Part shown: piece by piece, positions 30,846 to 31,122 of the stretch
How positions within the stretch are numbered: the stretch's first letter is position 1
Layout: each line of letters starts with the position of its first letter
Source of the DNA: JAJYVT01 sp036796435
GTDB lineage: Bacteria > Actinomycetota > Acidimicrobiia > Acidimicrobiales > RAAP-2
Assembly (NCBI GenBank): GCA_036796435.1
Contig: DAIRCY010000021.1
Location: 1-31,122 of the forward strand
Direction: 5' to 3'
Length of the DNA stretch: 31,122 nt
Notes under the pieces: generated by a model
Seen by the model: only the letters and a program-made list of their open reading frames with translations
The model's database searches: none
Told to the model about the DNA's origin: nothing
Made by a program: the position numbers and the translations under genes

Positions 30846-31122
30846 CGCCGTGCCTCCGCTGCCAGCCGTTCCTGCGCGAGCCGCTCGGTCCCCGCCCGGA
30901 CGGAGTGCTCGGGGTGGACGACGATGTCGTCGTTGGAGGCGCCGGCGGGAACCATCGGGAAGACCTTCTCGAAGGCGTCCGTGCGGAAGTCGACCACGAC
31001 GGGGCGGTCGTCGACGGAGTTCGCCTTCTCGATCGCCGGCGCCACCTCCTCGGGCGTCTCGGCTCGAAGCCCCACCGCGCCCATCGCTTCTGCCCACTTC
31101 ACGTAGTCCGGCAGGTCCGGCG
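30842..31122 (-). CDS. ilvB: Acetolactate synthase large subunit, C-terminal end (partial)
   Basis: The last 93 codons of the catalytic thiamine-diphosphate subunit run in from the right edge. PDLPDYVKWAEAMGAVGLR is the conserved segment after the ThDP-binding domain, followed by RPVVVDFRTDAFEKVFPMVPAG and HPEHSVRAG. This is the usual C-terminus of IlvB, where PMVPAG closes the active site. IlvB condenses pyruvate to acetolactate or with 2-oxobutyrate to acetohydroxybutyrate. It overlaps ilvN by GTGA. Any leader or attenuator of the ilv operon lies outside the window. Confidence 0.95.
   Translation of the reverse strand, partial: PDLPDYVKWAEAMGAVGLRAETPEEVAPAIEKANSVDDRPVVVDFRTDAFEKVFPMVPAGASNDDIVVHPEHSVRAGTERLAQERLAAEARR

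Overview
The window is about 31 kb of very GC-rich (roughly 70% or more), gene-dense bacterial DNA. It most resembles an actinobacterium outside the best-known genera, and an Acidimicrobiia-like lineage is my guess. The support is GTG/TTG starts, ATGA/GTGA stop-start overlaps, type II (actinobacterial) LeuA, a Cdd with a CAEC motif as in mycobacteria, a punA-pmm pair, and the actinobacterial families DUF1206, DUF2332 and DUF5522. I see no tRNA, rRNA, CRISPR array, insertion sequence or phage gene. No gene-free stretch exceeds about 200 bases; the longest, upstream of leuA, holds a leucine attenuator.

Left end (1-7742): leuC (partial) and leuD run rightward and converge on leuA. leuA is preceded by a ten-codon leucine-rich leader peptide and an intrinsic terminator. 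Then come rightward genes for a tiny membrane protein, a GNAT acetyltransferase, a SpoU/TrmH RNA methyltransferase, a DUF2332 protein and a secreted GH25-like protein. A BtuF-like binding protein lies on the minus strand, followed by a conserved hypothetical on the plus strand.

Centre (7896-23336): a VOC/PhnB gene fragment and a DUF1206 membrane protein precede a twelve-gene minus-strand nucleoside uptake and catabolism locus. In transcription order it is cdd, deoA, add, deoC, a full ALDH, a catalytic-domain-less ALDH-like protein, a BMP-type binding protein, the ABC ATPase, two permeases, punA and a phosphohexomutase-family enzyme that may act as phosphopentomutase. Nucleosides are imported, deaminated and phosphorolysed. 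Deoxyribose-5-phosphate is then split to glyceraldehyde-3-phosphate and acetaldehyde, and the ALDH pair presumably removes the acetaldehyde. The ALDH pair is the most unusual item: the full enzyme stops just before the usual C-terminal KTV(W) strand, and the overlapping half-length partner carries such a strand but no catalytic domain.

Right end (23412-31122): glpK faces a DUF5522 gene. An aspC-type aminotransferase gene and serA are divergent from serC with only 9 bp between the start codons. ilvB (partial), ilvN and ilvC form the branched-chain operon. Branched-chain and serine synthesis genes therefore flank the nucleoside locus on both sides. A recurring TAnnnT box 6-8 bases before a start codon suggests that leaderless transcripts are common here.
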